6,247 bases of DNA from NCBI GenBank assembly GCA_025996895.1, contig BNTW01000116.1, positions 1-6,247 on the forward strand. Reading direction: 5' to 3'. Shown here in pieces: positions 6,132 through 6,247 of the stretch. A program made the translations under genes and the position numbers. The DNA is from Bacteroidia bacterium (GTDB lineage: Bacteria > Bacteroidota > Bacteroidia > Bacteroidales > Azobacteroidaceae). Within the stretch, counting starts at the first letter, position 1; each line of letters begins with the position of its first letter. The notes under the pieces are model-generated. The model had not been told where the DNA came from. It saw only the letters and a program-made list of their open reading frames with translations, and did no database searches.

Positions 6132-6161
6132 ATTGTAATTGATATATTTTTACTATCTTTG
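6132..6161 (+). promoter_or_regulatory. Promoter of the right-edge gene
   Basis: TATCTTTG at 6154-6161 is an exact TAnnTTTG -7 box with ATTG at 6132-6135 placed 18 bases upstream. The predicted start is near 6168, only a few bases before the ATG at 6175. It indicates a separate transcription unit from the lipoprotein operon. Confidence 0.6.
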
Positions 6162-6174
6162 CGACAAAAAAGTC

Positions 6175-6247
6175 ATGTTAGAAATTAAAGATTATTTTTG
6201 TCCTCAAGAATCTTGCAAATCTTATGGATTACGCAATCATGGCAACC
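6175..6247 (+). CDS. N-terminus of a zinc-ribbon protein, possibly a transposase (partial)
   Basis: Only 24 codons are visible before the window ends: an ATG followed by a peptide containing DYFCPQESCKSYGLRNHGN. The CPxxxC pair with a following YG...HGN resembles the N-terminal zinc ribbon of a group of transposases in which CP....C.YG is followed by a second cysteine pair (CRTC-like), and that second pair would lie beyond the edge. A strong promoter match directly upstream supports a real gene start. Other zinc-ribbon proteins remain possible, as the catalytic domain is not visible. Confidence 0.55.
   Translation, partial: MLEIKDYFCPQESCKSYGLRNHGN

Overview
The window looks like a chromosomal stretch from a Bacteroidota bacterium, probably of the Bacteroidales type. 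Four signs point there: a C-terminal type IX secretion (T9SS) sorting domain, lipoproteins carrying bacterial Ig-like (BIG2) domains, TAnnTTTG-type promoter boxes with an upstream TTG about 18-20 bases away, and mostly A-rich leaders instead of strong Shine-Dalgarno sites. The species cannot be told from the sequence.

Layout, left to right. Positions 1 to about 300 (minus strand) hold the C-terminal part of an IS4-type DDE transposase that has lost its N-terminal half. Positions 348-1550 (minus) encode a regulator with seven predicted membrane helices and a C-terminal AraC-type DNA-binding domain. A divergent intergenic region of about 285 bases follows. It has one promoter for each direction, two inverted repeats and a 21-bp tandem repeat. 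Downstream lie three plus-strand genes: a 785-aa T9SS cargo protein (1836-4193), a 435-aa lipoprotein with one BIG2 domain and a seven-repeat beta-propeller (4252-5559), and a 172-aa lipoprotein with a BIG2 domain and a shortened T9SS-like tail (5572-6090). A perfect 24-bp palindrome sits between the first two genes; the last two are 12 bases apart. At the right edge a new promoter precedes the first 24 codons of a zinc-ribbon protein, possibly another transposase.

Working model (inference): the membrane AraC-type protein senses something at the cytoplasmic membrane and controls the divergent three-gene operon, whose products all leave the cytoplasm and act at the cell surface. No enzymatic domain is recognisable in any of the three, so an adhesive, scaffold or ligand-binding role fits better than catalysis. 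The second and third genes look like a tandem duplication of a lipoprotein-BIG2 module to which different C-termini became attached. The cassette lies between a transposase remnant and a possible transposase gene, so it may be accessory DNA. I found no RNA genes and no CRISPR array.
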